A stretch of DNA of 64,000 bases from Paenibacillus sp. (GTDB lineage Bacteria; Bacillota; Bacilli; Paenibacillales; YIM-B00363): assembly GCF_031177825.1 (NCBI RefSeq), contig NZ_JAPSKE010000001.1, positions 124,001 through 188,000 on the forward strand. Reading direction: 5' to 3'. The position numbers and the translations under genes were made by a program. Below the pieces are notes generated by a model. The model made no database searches. It was not told the origin of the DNA and was given only the letters and a program-made list of their open reading frames with translations. Below are positions 42,924-52,140 of this stretch, in pieces (position 1 is the stretch's first letter; each line of letters starts with the position of its first letter).

Positions 42924-43856
42924 TTAGTTCGATGATCGCAGCATCGCTTCTACGTCTTGCAGCGAAGGGACGCCGCTCGCGCCGCCGATTCGCGTCGTCG
43001 CCAGCGCGCCGCAGGCGCACGCGAACCGCAGCGCTTCCTTCCCTTCTCGTCCGGCGAGGCTCGCGTAGATGAACCCGGCGTTGAACGAATCGCCCGCCCC
43101 CGTCGTATCGATCGGTTCGACCGGGAACGGTCCGACGACGATCCGCTCCTTGCCCGGGCCCGCCAGCACCGCGCCGCGGGCGCCGCACTTCACGGCGATG
43201 CGGCCCGGATACGCCGGTACGGCGTCGAGCGTCTCGTACAGACTCGCGCCGCCGAAGATGTTCATGATTTCGTCTTCGCTCGGAACGAAATAGTCCGTAA
43301 CCGCGAGCAACTGCGAAATTTCATCCTTGTACCAACGTTCGCCCGGATCCCATCCGGTATCGAACGAGGTCGTGATGCCGCGTTCCTTCGCCCTCCGAAA
43401 TAATGCGAACCAATGCGGTCTCATGCTCTCCTGCAGGAAATACGACCCGAAATGAATATGGTCCGCCTCCTCGAACATTCGTTCCGGCAGATGCTCCGGC
43501 CGCAGCATCGAGATCGTTCCCATATACGTAAGCAGCGCCCGATCGCGCATCGTGGAGAGCGAGAGCGTCACGCCCGTCTTCTCGGCTTCCAACGCGACGA
43601 CGTGTTCGACCGACACGCCTTTCTCCTTCAACCGCTCGATGCAGAACGCCCCGATCTCGTCGCCGCCGACGACGGACACCATCCGTACGTCGAGTCCGAG
43701 CCCCGCGAGACCGCAAGCCGTGATCGCCGACGATGAACCGAGCGCCATATCGAACGAGTTCACGAGCTTCTCCCGGTTCCACTCGGGGGCGACGTCGTCT
43801 CCGGTCATAATGAGATCGACGTTCAGCTCGCCCAGCACGTACACGATCTTGTTCAT
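42924..43856 (-). CDS. PfkB family sugar kinase
   Basis: 310 residues of the ribokinase/fructokinase fold: GELNVDLIMTGDDVAPEWN, GSSSAITACGLAGLG, VVGGDEIG, and the anion hole with catalytic Asp in DTTGAGDSFNAGF. It phosphorylates a sugar or nucleoside with ATP. It overlaps the EEP hydrolase gene by 4 bases (ATGA), so they are co-translated, and both lie downstream of the GntR-type regulator; I infer a shared sugar pathway. Confidence 0.92.
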   Translation of the reverse strand: MNKIVYVLGELNVDLIMTGDDVAPEWNREKLVNSFDMALGSSSAITACGLAGLGLDVRMVSVVGGDEIGAFCIERLKEKGVSVEHVVALEAEKTGVTLSLSTMRDRALLTYMGTISMLRPEHLPERMFEEADHIHFGSYFLQESMRPHWFALFRRAKERGITTSFDTGWDPGERWYKDEISQLLAVTDYFVPSEDEIMNIFGGASLYETLDAVPAYPGRIAVKCGARGAVLAGPGKERIVVGPFPVEPIDTTGAGDSFNAGFIYASLAGREGKEALRFACACGALATTRIGGASGVPSLQDVEAMLRSSN

Positions 43857-44629
43857 TCGCGTTCCTCCAGCTCGACCGTAACCGCGTAATGATCCGACGG
43901 GTATCTTCCTTCATACATAGTCCGGTCCAACGCGACCGACCGAATTCGTAAATCAGGCGTTACGTAAATATAATCGATCGGCTTGCCGGATTTTCCGCCT
44001 TGGAAGGCATGGTACGTCCTCCCGGGTCCGTCTTCTCCGGGCCAGACCGAATACGCGTCGACGAACCCGGCATCCGTCAATCCCTTATGCGGGGGAGCGT
44101 CCGGCTCGCAGTTGAAGTCGCCCGTCAACAGGGTCGGGAGCGGCCGGATCCGGCGCGCCTCCGTCATCCGCTCTACGATCAGCCGCATCCCCTCGCGTCT
44201 CGCCTCTTCGCTCATATGATCCAGGTGCGTGTTGAAGACCAGCCGTTCGCTTCCGCGCGTCCCGCGAAGCCGGGCCCAGGTACAGATCCTTGGGCAGTTC
44301 GAGTCCCAGCTGATCGCACCCAACGTCTCGGGCGTCTCCGATAGCCCGAACGTTCCGCTATCCTCCGCCGTCCAGCGGTCCCGACGATAGCCGATCGCGT
44401 TGAACTCGCCTTCGCCGCCGCCGAGCCGCCCTTCCCCGATCCAAGCGTACTCCGGCAGAAGCCCTTCGAGATCCCGCAGCATCGAAGCATTCAACTCTTG
44501 CGTGCCGACGATGTCCGGGCTCGCCTTTGCGATCGAGCGCGCCGCCTCCTGGAACCGGAGCGGCCAAGCGTTGTTCCCGTCGGCCTCGACGTCGATTCGC
44601 AAATTGTACGTCATCACGATCATGCTCAT
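43853..44629 (-). CDS. Endonuclease/exonuclease/phosphatase (EEP) family hydrolase
   Basis: 258 residues with the EEP motifs: MTYNLRI, DIVGTQELNA (metal Glu), FNTHLDH, LLTGDFNCEPDA, PIDYIYV and a C-terminal SDHYAV. Members hydrolyse phosphodiester or sugar-phosphate bonds. The size and wording match bacterial secreted-like or sugar-linked EEP proteins without an export signal. AGGAGGAATAAAG precedes the ATG. In operon with the PfkB kinase. Confidence 0.88.
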   Translation of the reverse strand: MSMIVMTYNLRIDVEADGNNAWPLRFQEAARSIAKASPDIVGTQELNASMLRDLEGLLPEYAWIGEGRLGGGEGEFNAIGYRRDRWTAEDSGTFGLSETPETLGAISWDSNCPRICTWARLRGTRGSERLVFNTHLDHMSEEARREGMRLIVERMTEARRIRPLPTLLTGDFNCEPDAPPHKGLTDAGFVDAYSVWPGEDGPGRTYHAFQGGKSGKPIDYIYVTPDLRIRSVALDRTMYEGRYPSDHYAVTVELEERE

Positions 44630-44669
44630 CTTTATTCCTCCTAAGCGCTCCGCTTCCGAGCGAAGGTTC

Positions 44670-46037
44670 TTACCCGCGGAGACGACCGATTACCGCTTCG
44701 GGTTCTTCCAGTCCCGCCCAAAACAGCTTCAACTCCTGGCTGAACGCATCCAACGCCTCGATGGAAATGTCCAATTCCTTATAATCGGCGAACGCGGGCA
44801 CGATCTCGCGATACAACCGATATCGGGAAGGCCCGTCCTTCGTCTCTTCCTCGGCCTCGTCCGCGGCGCCGGAATGCGCGGAAGGCGCCAGCGACAGCCG
44901 CTGCAGCTCGTGCTGCGCCGACGGTCCCGTAAGGAAGTCGACTAAGAGCCGGGCGGATTCCTTCTGTTTGGACTGCCGATTGACGGCCAGGCCCGTGACG
45001 AGCAGCAGCGTCTTCGGAAGTCGTCCGAACGGCAGCGGCGAGATGTCGTACGCGAACGAAACCGACTTGAGCAGCTGTAAACCGTAGTACGTCGTCATGA
45101 TCATGCCCGTCTTCTGTTCCTTGAACAACGTCTCCGCCCCTGCGTCGCCTTCCGACAGGAACGCCGGCGGAACGCCCTGGCCGTGCAGCAGCCGCCTGCA
45201 GTCTTTCAGGATGTCCCATAAGGCGGGATCGTGGAACCGGTAACCGCCGTCATCGTCCCGGAGAAACCGATACCTCGCTTGAAGCAGAAAAATCGGAAAC
45301 CGGTTCAACGATTCGATATGCGCGTAAAATCCGTAAACCCCGGTTTTCTCCTTGATCGCGACGGCGCAATCGAGCAGCTCCTTCCAGCTCCATCCGCTGT
45401 GAGGCTCCTTCAAACCGCTGCGCTTGAATAGATCCTTGTTGTAACAAAGCACGACGGGAGAAAATTGGAACGGCGTCGCGTACAGCTTCCCGCCCGCTCG
45501 AAATCGTTCGTACAAAAACGGGTGCAGCTCCGGATTCGGCAGCCGCTCCTCAAGCATATGAAGATGGTCGGAATGCTCCAGATCCGCGAAATTTCGATTA
45601 TTCAGCGTGAAGACATCCAGAAAGCCTTCGTCCAAAAATCCCTTGACGCTGGACGGGTAACGGCTGTACGGCAGCGTCACCGTCTCTACCCGAACGTTGG
45701 GATACGTTCGGCCGAACCGCTCTAGTAAACCGGCCAGCACGCCTTGCTCTTCGATCGAGGGATACACGCCCATTCTTATGACCGCAAGCGGATCCTTCTC
45801 CCGGATCGAAACTTGGTTGCCTACGCGCGGGATTTTCACGATCAATCCTTCGTCCACGAGAAACTCGAGCGCTTTCCGCACGGATTTCTTACTCATCCGA
45901 TACTGTTCGCCCAGCACCGTTTCGGAAGGTAAATAACTGCCTTGCGGGCGGATCCCGGAGATGATCTCCTTGCGAAGCTCCGTCAGGATGACGTTCATGC
46001 GAGCTTCGAACGTTACTCGATCCGGTTTGCCGCTCAT
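44670..46037 (-). CDS. GntR-type regulator fused to an ABC solute-binding-protein domain
   Basis: 455 residues from ATG 46037 (CAGGTGAT upstream; longer frame to 46178 rejected). Residues about 10-75 are a GntR winged helix: MNVILTELRKEIISGIRPQGSYLPSETVLGEQYRMSKKSVRKALEFLVDEGLI. The rest is a family-1 extracellular-solute-binding fold (AGLLERFGRTYPNVRVETVTLPYSRYP, KLYATPFQFSPVVLCYNKDLFK, AVNRQSKQKESARLLVDFL) but without a signal peptide. The protein therefore works in the cytoplasm as a transcription factor whose ligand domain is borrowed from an importer, sensing an oligosaccharide. It leads an operon with the EEP hydrolase and PfkB kinase. Confidence 0.87.
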   Translation of the reverse strand: MSGKPDRVTFEARMNVILTELRKEIISGIRPQGSYLPSETVLGEQYRMSKKSVRKALEFLVDEGLIVKIPRVGNQVSIREKDPLAVIRMGVYPSIEEQGVLAGLLERFGRTYPNVRVETVTLPYSRYPSSVKGFLDEGFLDVFTLNNRNFADLEHSDHLHMLEERLPNPELHPFLYERFRAGGKLYATPFQFSPVVLCYNKDLFKRSGLKEPHSGWSWKELLDCAVAIKEKTGVYGFYAHIESLNRFPIFLLQARYRFLRDDDGGYRFHDPALWDILKDCRRLLHGQGVPPAFLSEGDAGAETLFKEQKTGMIMTTYYGLQLLKSVSFAYDISPLPFGRLPKTLLLVTGLAVNRQSKQKESARLLVDFLTGPSAQHELQRLSLAPSAHSGAADEAEEETKDGPSRYRLYREIVPAFADYKELDISIEALDAFSQELKLFWAGLEEPEAVIGRLRG

Positions 46038-46321
46038 CGTATCACCTGACCTGCCTCTATCGAATTTTCCAATATTCGGCTCATTATAACACACCCATTT
46101 TCCACCAACAATTAGGAAACCAGTTATACACCAATAATTTAAAATTAGTGCTATAAATCGTTGACGACTTCGCCACATTCACCTATTATGGGAACCAGAT
46201 GGATACTAGATAGAGAGCCTTCGAAAATGATTGGAGAGGAGGCATCCCCTGCGGAGGGACGGCGAGTCGGATTCGAAACCTCATACTGGAACGAAAAATC
46301 GTATGTTCAAGGAGGCTGTTT
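46038..46321. promoter_or_regulatory. Divergent promoter region with direct repeats
   Basis: 284 bases between the GntR-SBP gene (minus) and the large secreted protein gene (plus). CACCAACAATT at 46103-46113 recurs as CACCAATAATT at 46129-46139, 26 bases apart, close to the regulator's start; the second copy also forms a loose palindrome with AATTAGTG at 46143-46150. AT-rich sequence here contrasts with neighbours. Good place for the regulator's operator; not proven. Confidence 0.35.
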
Positions 46322-49300
46322 ATGAAGAAAATCGCTTTCCGCGTTCCCGCGTTCGCTTTATCCGCGGCGCTCGCCTTCTCCCTGTTGGGCGGAACCGCGG
46401 CCGTCGCCGAAGAAAGCCGATTGTCGCAGAAGACGTACGGTACCCCCGAAGAACTTCTCATCCCTAATAATTACACGGTAGCCGTGTTTAACGGGACGGT
46501 CGGGAAAGAAGACGGGCATAACGTGTTATACGCGACGGCCAAAGGAAAGCCGGGCTATCTCAACGTCATCGACTTAGACGACTATAAGCTGCTCCGCAGT
46601 CTTCCGCTCGCGCCGTCGGAAAGCTCCTGGGCGCATACGATCGCGCCGGACGGCTCGTTGTATTTGGCGGCCGACGGCGGCGGCGCCAGACTGTGGCACT
46701 ATTCGCCCGTCACGAAGACGCCGGTCCAAGTCGCCGCGTTCTCCGGCCAATCGGTGCCGAACAGCATCACGACCGACGAACAAGGGCGGGTGTATGTCGG
46801 GACGTATCCCGGCGGCAAAGTATATCGCTACGATCCGGCCACGAAGGAGACTCGGGATTACGGCCGCATGATCGGCGATTTGGATCAGGAGTACGTGCGC
46901 TCTATCGCCTACCAGGGCGGCAACGTCTATGCCGGCACCGCGCACCGCCAAATCGTCCGCGTCGACGTCGACACCGGCGAGAAGACGAACATCGCCGCAA
47001 CGCTTCCGGTCAAGGAAGACACGGTATACGATCTCAGCACGATCGACGACCGCTACTTGCTGGCTCGGTATACGGACGGCAGCGGCATTCCGGGCGAAGC
47101 GTTCCTGTACGATACGCAGACGGAGAGCTGGCTCCCCGTCGTGCTGGATAACGTGACGGGTCTGCACGCGACCGACTCGCTCGACGGGAAGCTGTATTTC
47201 ATGTCCGATAAGAAGCTGAAGACGATCGACCTGTCGACGCTTGCCGTGGAAGAGACCGGCATGGAGTACGGCAGCGGCTTCCGCGGCGCGGACTGGGTCG
47301 AGTTCCCGAACAACCCCGACCTTCCGGGGAAAAACTTGGTCACCGTCCGTTACGACGGCGGCGTCGCCGTCATGAATATCGAGACGAAGCAAGTCCACCT
47401 CTACCCCCCCGTCATTCCCGGCTTGCCGGGCGTCGTGAATCGGCTCTCGATCGTCTCGGAGACGCACGCGATTACCACGGGCTCTCAGGCGCGTTCATCG
47501 CTTGTGAATCTGACGGACCGAACCGCGGTGCCGTTCAGCATCGGCCAAGCGGACAGCGTATACGTCATGGGAGATAAAGCGTATCTGGGAGTATATCCCG
47601 AGGGCAGTCTGCACGAATTCGATCTTTCCGCGCCGCCCGGCGCCGGCAACCCGAAGAAGCTGGCGGTTCTCGGCAACGATCAGGAACGCCTCGTGCATAT
47701 GTCCGGCGCGAATGGCAAGCTGTACATCTCCACGATCGCGAGCTACGGCAACCTCGGGGGTTCGCTTACCGTCTACGATACGACGACCGGGCGGTTGGAT
47801 GTCCACCAGAACATCGTAGCGAACCAAAGCGTGCTGAGCACCGCGGTGCTGGACGGCAAGTTGTTCGGTTCGACGACGATTCGCGGCGGCCTCGGCTCCG
47901 AGCCGACGGAGGAAGAGGCGAAGATCTTCGTTTGGGACGTCGCCTCCGAACGGAAGATCGCCGAGTTCCCGCTCCGCGTTCCCGGCTTGGAGAAGCCGAT
48001 CTTCATCGGCGACTTGTCCGCGGGTCCCGACGGCTTGATCTGGGGCGCTTCTTACGAATACATCTTCGCGATCGACCCGGTTACCTACGAAGTCGTGAAG
48101 AGCAAGAAGGTTCATAATCAGCTGAACTTCAGCCAATGGGCGCATCACCCGCTTCGTTGGTCGGAAGACGGTCTTCTGTACGTGTTGTTTAACAACAAGC
48201 TGACGGTCATCGATCCGGAGACGCTGGAATCGCGGACCTTGGCCGATACGTCCCGCTTCGACCTCGGGTTCGACGGTCATCTGTACTTGACGGATTTGCA
48301 GACGAACACGATTCTGTATCGCATCGAAGTCGACGGCGACATTCGAGAGCCGTTCCCGAACGTACCGGTTGCCGTAAGCAACGCGAGCTTCGAATCGCCG
48401 ACATCCGGCGCGACTATCCCCGGATGGAGCCCGTTCTTCGCTCCTGGCGCGGGTTATTCTTACGAAGCGAGCGGTGCGCGAAGCCATACCGGCGGCTTCA
48501 GCTTAAAGACGACGGATACCACTCGAACGGGTTCGGTCGCCGTCATCGGCGATAGGATTCCGGTAACGCCGGGAGAGGACTATGAAGCCGGCGCGCATCT
48601 GTTCATCGAGTCGGGGCAGCCCGGCCTCATGTTCCGGTTTTTCGACGCGAACAACAACACGATTTCTACGCTCGAGACGCATCTGGACGAATCGAGGCTG
48701 TCGCAATGGCAGAAGGTGTCGCTTCGCGGCAAAGCGCCGGCGAACGCCGCCTATGCGAGATTTCTGGCCGTGACGTCCCGGTATAATATCGCGACGGCGT
48801 ATTACGACGATTTCTTCGTGACGGTGAAGGACCGCGTTCCTCCGAGCTCCTCGGCGAGCGTAACGCCGGCGCCGAACGCGAACGGTTGGAATCAAGAGGA
48901 CGTTACCGTATCGATCGCCGCGGACCGCGCCTACTCGATTACATATTCTGCGGAAGGCGCGTCGCCCCTCCCCCCGACGACGGCGAGAGGCGACGCGGTT
49001 CAACTGTACGCGACGCAGGAAGGCAAGACGCTGATCACCTACTACGCGACGAACGCCTCCGGCATCGAAGAGAGTCCGAAGACGCTAGAGGTATCCATCG
49101 ATAAAACCGCGCCGGTCATTCAATTTTCCGGCCAACCGACGTATTCGGTGACGCAGGACGTCTATCTCGGCTGCACCGCCTCCGACGCCTTGTCCGGACT
49201 CGCCGCGGATTCATGCGCCGACCGTCTCGTCGCCCTCCCGGCGTTCGAATTCGAGCCGGGGACGCATTCGGTCTCGGCGACCGCGGAGGATCGGGCCGGC

Positions 49301-49570
49301 AACGTCGCAACCGCCGTCTTCGAATTCGAAGTGACCGTAAGCTACGATGATCTGGCCGCGCTCGTCGCCCGCTTCGTCTCGGACGAGGAAGGCATCGCGA
49401 ACGCCTTGACCGCGAAGCTGCGCAGCGCGCAGGAAGCCGCGATACAGGGCAACGAGAACGCCGAGGCGGGCTCGCTCCGAGCGTTCGCGAATCAGCTCGA
49501 AGCGCTCTCCGGCAAGAAGATCGCGGAGGAACGCGCGGCGCTGCTATTGAAGCTCGCAAGCTATCTGTAA
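46322..49570 (+). CDS. Large secreted protein: beta-propeller, carbohydrate-binding and Ig-like domains
   Basis: 1082 residues, AAGGAGG 6 bases before the ATG. Signal peptide (1-29, cut near AVAEE), then about 40-670 of repeated beta-strands (LYATAKGKPGYLNVIDLDDYKLL, GRVYVGTYPGGKVYRYDPATKE, LYVLFNNKLTVIDPETLESRTL) forming propeller(s). About 680-830 reads as a CBM4/9-type jelly roll (NASFESPTSGATIPGWSPFF, YDDFFVTVKD). Next, Ig/OmpL47-like strands (about 835-1010, VSIAADRAYSITYSAEGA, VSIDKTAPVIQFSG) and a helical C-terminus (1015-1082). It is exported and probably binds surface polysaccharide or acts on it; no catalytic motif is evident. Divergent from the GntR-SBP regulator. Confidence 0.78.
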   Translation: MKKIAFRVPAFALSAALAFSLLGGTAAVAEESRLSQKTYGTPEELLIPNNYTVAVFNGTVGKEDGHNVLYATAKGKPGYLNVIDLDDYKLLRSLPLAPSESSWAHTIAPDGSLYLAADGGGARLWHYSPVTKTPVQVAAFSGQSVPNSITTDEQGRVYVGTYPGGKVYRYDPATKETRDYGRMIGDLDQEYVRSIAYQGGNVYAGTAHRQIVRVDVDTGEKTNIAATLPVKEDTVYDLSTIDDRYLLARYTDGSGIPGEAFLYDTQTESWLPVVLDNVTGLHATDSLDGKLYFMSDKKLKTIDLSTLAVEETGMEYGSGFRGADWVEFPNNPDLPGKNLVTVRYDGGVAVMNIETKQVHLYPPVIPGLPGVVNRLSIVSETHAITTGSQARSSLVNLTDRTAVPFSIGQADSVYVMGDKAYLGVYPEGSLHEFDLSAPPGAGNPKKLAVLGNDQERLVHMSGANGKLYISTIASYGNLGGSLTVYDTTTGRLDVHQNIVANQSVLSTAVLDGKLFGSTTIRGGLGSEPTEEEAKIFVWDVASERKIAEFPLRVPGLEKPIFIGDLSAGPDGLIWGASYEYIFAIDPVTYEVVKSKKVHNQLNFSQWAHHPLRWSEDGLLYVLFNNKLTVIDPETLESRTLADTSRFDLGFDGHLYLTDLQTNTILYRIEVDGDIREPFPNVPVAVSNASFESPTSGATIPGWSPFFAPGAGYSYEASGARSHTGGFSLKTTDTTRTGSVAVIGDRIPVTPGEDYEAGAHLFIESGQPGLMFRFFDANNNTISTLETHLDESRLSQWQKVSLRGKAPANAAYARFLAVTSRYNIATAYYDDFFVTVKDRVPPSSSASVTPAPNANGWNQEDVTVSIAADRAYSITYSAEGASPLPPTTARGDAVQLYATQEGKTLITYYATNASGIEESPKTLEVSIDKTAPVIQFSGQPTYSVTQDVYLGCTASDALSGLAADSCADRLVALPAFEFEPGTHSVSATAEDRAGNVATAVFEFEVTVSYDDLAALVARFVSDEEGIANALTAKLRSAQEAAIQGNENAEAGSLRAFANQLEALSGKKIAEERAALLLKLASYL

Positions 49571-49583
49571 CGCACGACGAAAG

Positions 49584-49622
49584 AAGGGCATGGAACCTCC
49601 CGCCCGGGAGCCCATGCCCTTT
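49584..49622. terminator. Terminator of the large secreted protein gene
   Basis: AAGGGCATGG (49584-49593) pairs with CCATGCCCTT (49612-49621), with an inner CTCCC/GGGAG stem, followed by TTTCC. It also lies after the convergent PhyH gene. Confidence 0.88.
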
Positions 49623-49631
49623 TCCATTTTC

Positions 49632-50441
49632 CTACTCTCCTAAATACATTGACTTCAGCGGCACCATCGACTCCTCCGGCACGTAGTACTTGAACTTGTT
49701 ATCGCTGATTCGGCCGAGCAGTTGGCGGCGAATCGGGTCCGCGCCTTCAAGCAGCTTCTCGGACGCCTCGTGATAATCGATCGGCCGCATCCAGATCGGG
49801 CTGTATCCCATGAACAGCTGCCGCCGCGTGTATTCGGACGTGTTCGGCGCGCCTGCGTGCCACAGGTTTTGAGCGAAGACGAACACGTCGCCCGGATGGC
49901 CGCACAATTGTACCTCGTCGTCCAGATGAACCCGCACATCCTTTTGGTTCGGATTGTACGGCTTGACGTGGCTGCCCGGGATCACCTTCGTATTGCCTCG
50001 ATCCGGCTTCGACATATCGCTTAGGATATAACACGCTTTAATGTAATACGTTGAAGTGAGCCCGTCGATCTTCGGAAATTGCGGGTGCGGACCGTCCTGA
50101 TGCCAATCGATGAAGCTGTTCGTCGCCGTTTTCTCCAGATTCGGGTTCGGCTTGCGCACCGTCAGATGCGAAATATGAAGCTGTATGTTGTACCCGAGCA
50201 GATTGACGATGAGCGGCAGCATCGTCGGCTCGTCGATCAAGGACAGAAATTCCGGATGGCGTTGCACGCTGTTATAAATATTGTAGGACAGGCTTTCTTC
50301 CTCTTCGGCCAATACGGCGTCGACCGCTTCGTTCAATCGCCGCACCTTCTCCTCGCTTAAGATGCCGGGGAGAAGCAAATAACCTTGCGCTTGGAACCGC
50401 CGCTTCAGCGCCGGGATGTCCATCGCTTGTTGCGTCGACAC
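49632..50441 (-). CDS. PhyH-type Fe(II)/2-oxoglutarate dioxygenase
   Basis: 269 residues from GTG 50441, which has GGAGGT 7 bases upstream; an in-frame ATG at 50456 overlaps that site. H-x-D in FIDWHQDGPHPQF, the distal His in NLWHAGAPNTSEYTRRQLFMGY with Arg for 2-oxoglutarate, and GSHVKPYNP are visible. It follows an Lpl-type sugar ABC transporter, so it may oxidise an imported sugar-linked compound. The substrate is unknown. Confidence 0.87.
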   Translation of the reverse strand: MSTQQAMDIPALKRRFQAQGYLLLPGILSEEKVRRLNEAVDAVLAEEEESLSYNIYNSVQRHPEFLSLIDEPTMLPLIVNLLGYNIQLHISHLTVRKPNPNLEKTATNSFIDWHQDGPHPQFPKIDGLTSTYYIKACYILSDMSKPDRGNTKVIPGSHVKPYNPNQKDVRVHLDDEVQLCGHPGDVFVFAQNLWHAGAPNTSEYTRRQLFMGYSPIWMRPIDYHEASEKLLEGADPIRRQLLGRISDNKFKYYVPEESMVPLKSMYLGE

Positions 50442-50474
50442 GCTTGTCACCTCCATGAAGTTGTCGCGATATCG

Positions 50475-52058
50475 TTAGCTGCCGTAACCGAGCGCATTCA
50501 GCTGCTGTACGGCCGAATCCAACAACGCTTTGTAATTCATCGTCGTCTCCAGCGTCTTCAGGAAGTCGTCGTATTCGGCGAGATCCCGCTTGCCGTACGC
50601 GAATTTCGCCAGCTCCTCCTCGATGTACCGGTTCGCGTCCGCCGCGACGAAGCCTTCCGGCAGGTCGATGAAGCCGTTCAACGCTTGGATGCGGGGCTGA
50701 TCGTTGGCGAACTCGATGAACGCCGCTTGCTTCGCGAATTTCGCCTGCAGGTACTCCATCTCCGGTCGTCCGGTGAATTGGTACAGCCACGAATAACCGA
50801 CGTCGCCCGCCTTATCGGTCATAACGACCTTGTCGCCGTCCAGCGTATAATGCGTCCCTTCCACCCCGAACTGAACGAGCATCGAGCCGCCTTCCGGATC
50901 GGAGATGTAGTTGAGGAGATCGAAGACGCGCTGCAGCTTCTCGGGATCCTTCTCCAGCGCCTTCGGAACGGCGTATCGTCCCGGCGTCGCCCCGATGTCC
51001 CACGTACCGTCGTATTGTCCGCCGGGGCCGGCGGGCGCGGCGATCTGAATCCACTCCGTCTCCGGATTCACGGTCGCGATCTGCTCCACGAATTGCTCCT
51101 TCGTCAAGTTCGGCCAGTCGATATAAATGATGCCCGCCTGCCCCTTGATCGCCTTCTCCTGATGCTGCAGCGCCGTATTGGCGAGCAGCTCGGGATCGAC
51201 GGATCCAGTGTCGATCATCGACTTGATGAACGCGAGCGCGTCCTTCATCGCCGGATCGTACAACGAGTTCACGACCTTGCCATCTTTCACGTAGAACTGT
51301 TCCGGAAGCGCGACGCCGTGGGCTCCGAACACCGGCGCGAACGCGCCGTTCAGTTTACCCCCGGTCAAGCCGAACGTGTCCTTCTTGCCGTTCCCGTCCG
51401 GATCGTCGTTCGCGAACGCCACGGACACGGCTTTCAGCTCCTCGATCGTCGTCGGAACCTGCAGTTGCAGCTTATCGAGCCAATCCTTGCGTATGAAGTA
51501 CGTATTGTACGGGATTTGCGGACTCTTGGAGATCGCGTACACTTTCCCGTCCACCATCCCCTTCTTCAAGCTGTCTTCGCCGATGAACGTCTGCACCTGC
51601 TGCAGCTTATCCATATATGGCGTTAAATCCAAGAGCAGCCCTTGTTTGGAAAATTCGATCAATTGCTGCCGATCGACGGCGAACAAGTCCGGGAAGTTGC
51701 CGGAGGCCATCCGTACGTTCAATTGGTTCTTATAATCGTCGCCGGAGGCGTAGACCGTCAAGTTGAGATCGATGTTCAGCGCCTTATCGAGCTCTTGCTT
51801 AATGATGTCTTGATCCGGGGACGGGAGATTGTTGCCGCCTTCGATGATTTCCAGCTTGATCGTCTTCCCGGAGGATGCGTCTCCGGCATCGGCCGGCGTT
51901 GCGGCCGGCGTCTGTCCGGACCCCGCCGCTCCCTTCCCGCCTTCCGCGGCGTCCGAAGGCGTCGCGGCGCCGCCGTTCCCTCCGCTGCAGCCCGCGAGCG
52001 CCGTGCCGACCAACAGAACGGCGGCGGTCAATCCCAACGATAATTTCCTTCTGTTCAT
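50475..52058 (-). CDS. Sugar ABC transporter substrate-binding lipoprotein (LplA-like)
   Basis: 527 residues, longer than typical sugar-binding proteins and like LplA. Lipobox LAGCSGG, then a Ser/Ala/Gly/Pro linker, then FPDLFAVDRQQLIEFSKQGLLLDLTPYMDKL and YAISKSPQIPYNTYFIRKDWLDKLQ, typical of type-1 oligosaccharide-binding proteins. It catches an oligosaccharide outside the membrane for the two permeases encoded just upstream. No ATPase gene is present, so a shared MsmX-type ATPase is expected to serve it. Confidence 0.9.
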   Translation of the reverse strand: MNRRKLSLGLTAAVLLVGTALAGCSGGNGGAATPSDAAEGGKGAAGSGQTPAATPADAGDASSGKTIKLEIIEGGNNLPSPDQDIIKQELDKALNIDLNLTVYASGDDYKNQLNVRMASGNFPDLFAVDRQQLIEFSKQGLLLDLTPYMDKLQQVQTFIGEDSLKKGMVDGKVYAISKSPQIPYNTYFIRKDWLDKLQLQVPTTIEELKAVSVAFANDDPDGNGKKDTFGLTGGKLNGAFAPVFGAHGVALPEQFYVKDGKVVNSLYDPAMKDALAFIKSMIDTGSVDPELLANTALQHQEKAIKGQAGIIYIDWPNLTKEQFVEQIATVNPETEWIQIAAPAGPGGQYDGTWDIGATPGRYAVPKALEKDPEKLQRVFDLLNYISDPEGGSMLVQFGVEGTHYTLDGDKVVMTDKAGDVGYSWLYQFTGRPEMEYLQAKFAKQAAFIEFANDQPRIQALNGFIDLPEGFVAADANRYIEEELAKFAYGKRDLAEYDDFLKTLETTMNYKALLDSAVQQLNALGYGS

Positions 52059-52140
52059 AGGAAGAGTGCCCCTTTCCTTATCTTGTATATTGGCGAGCGA
52101 GCCGTCGTACGTCTGGCCAGATCCCGTACGTCGTCCCGGG

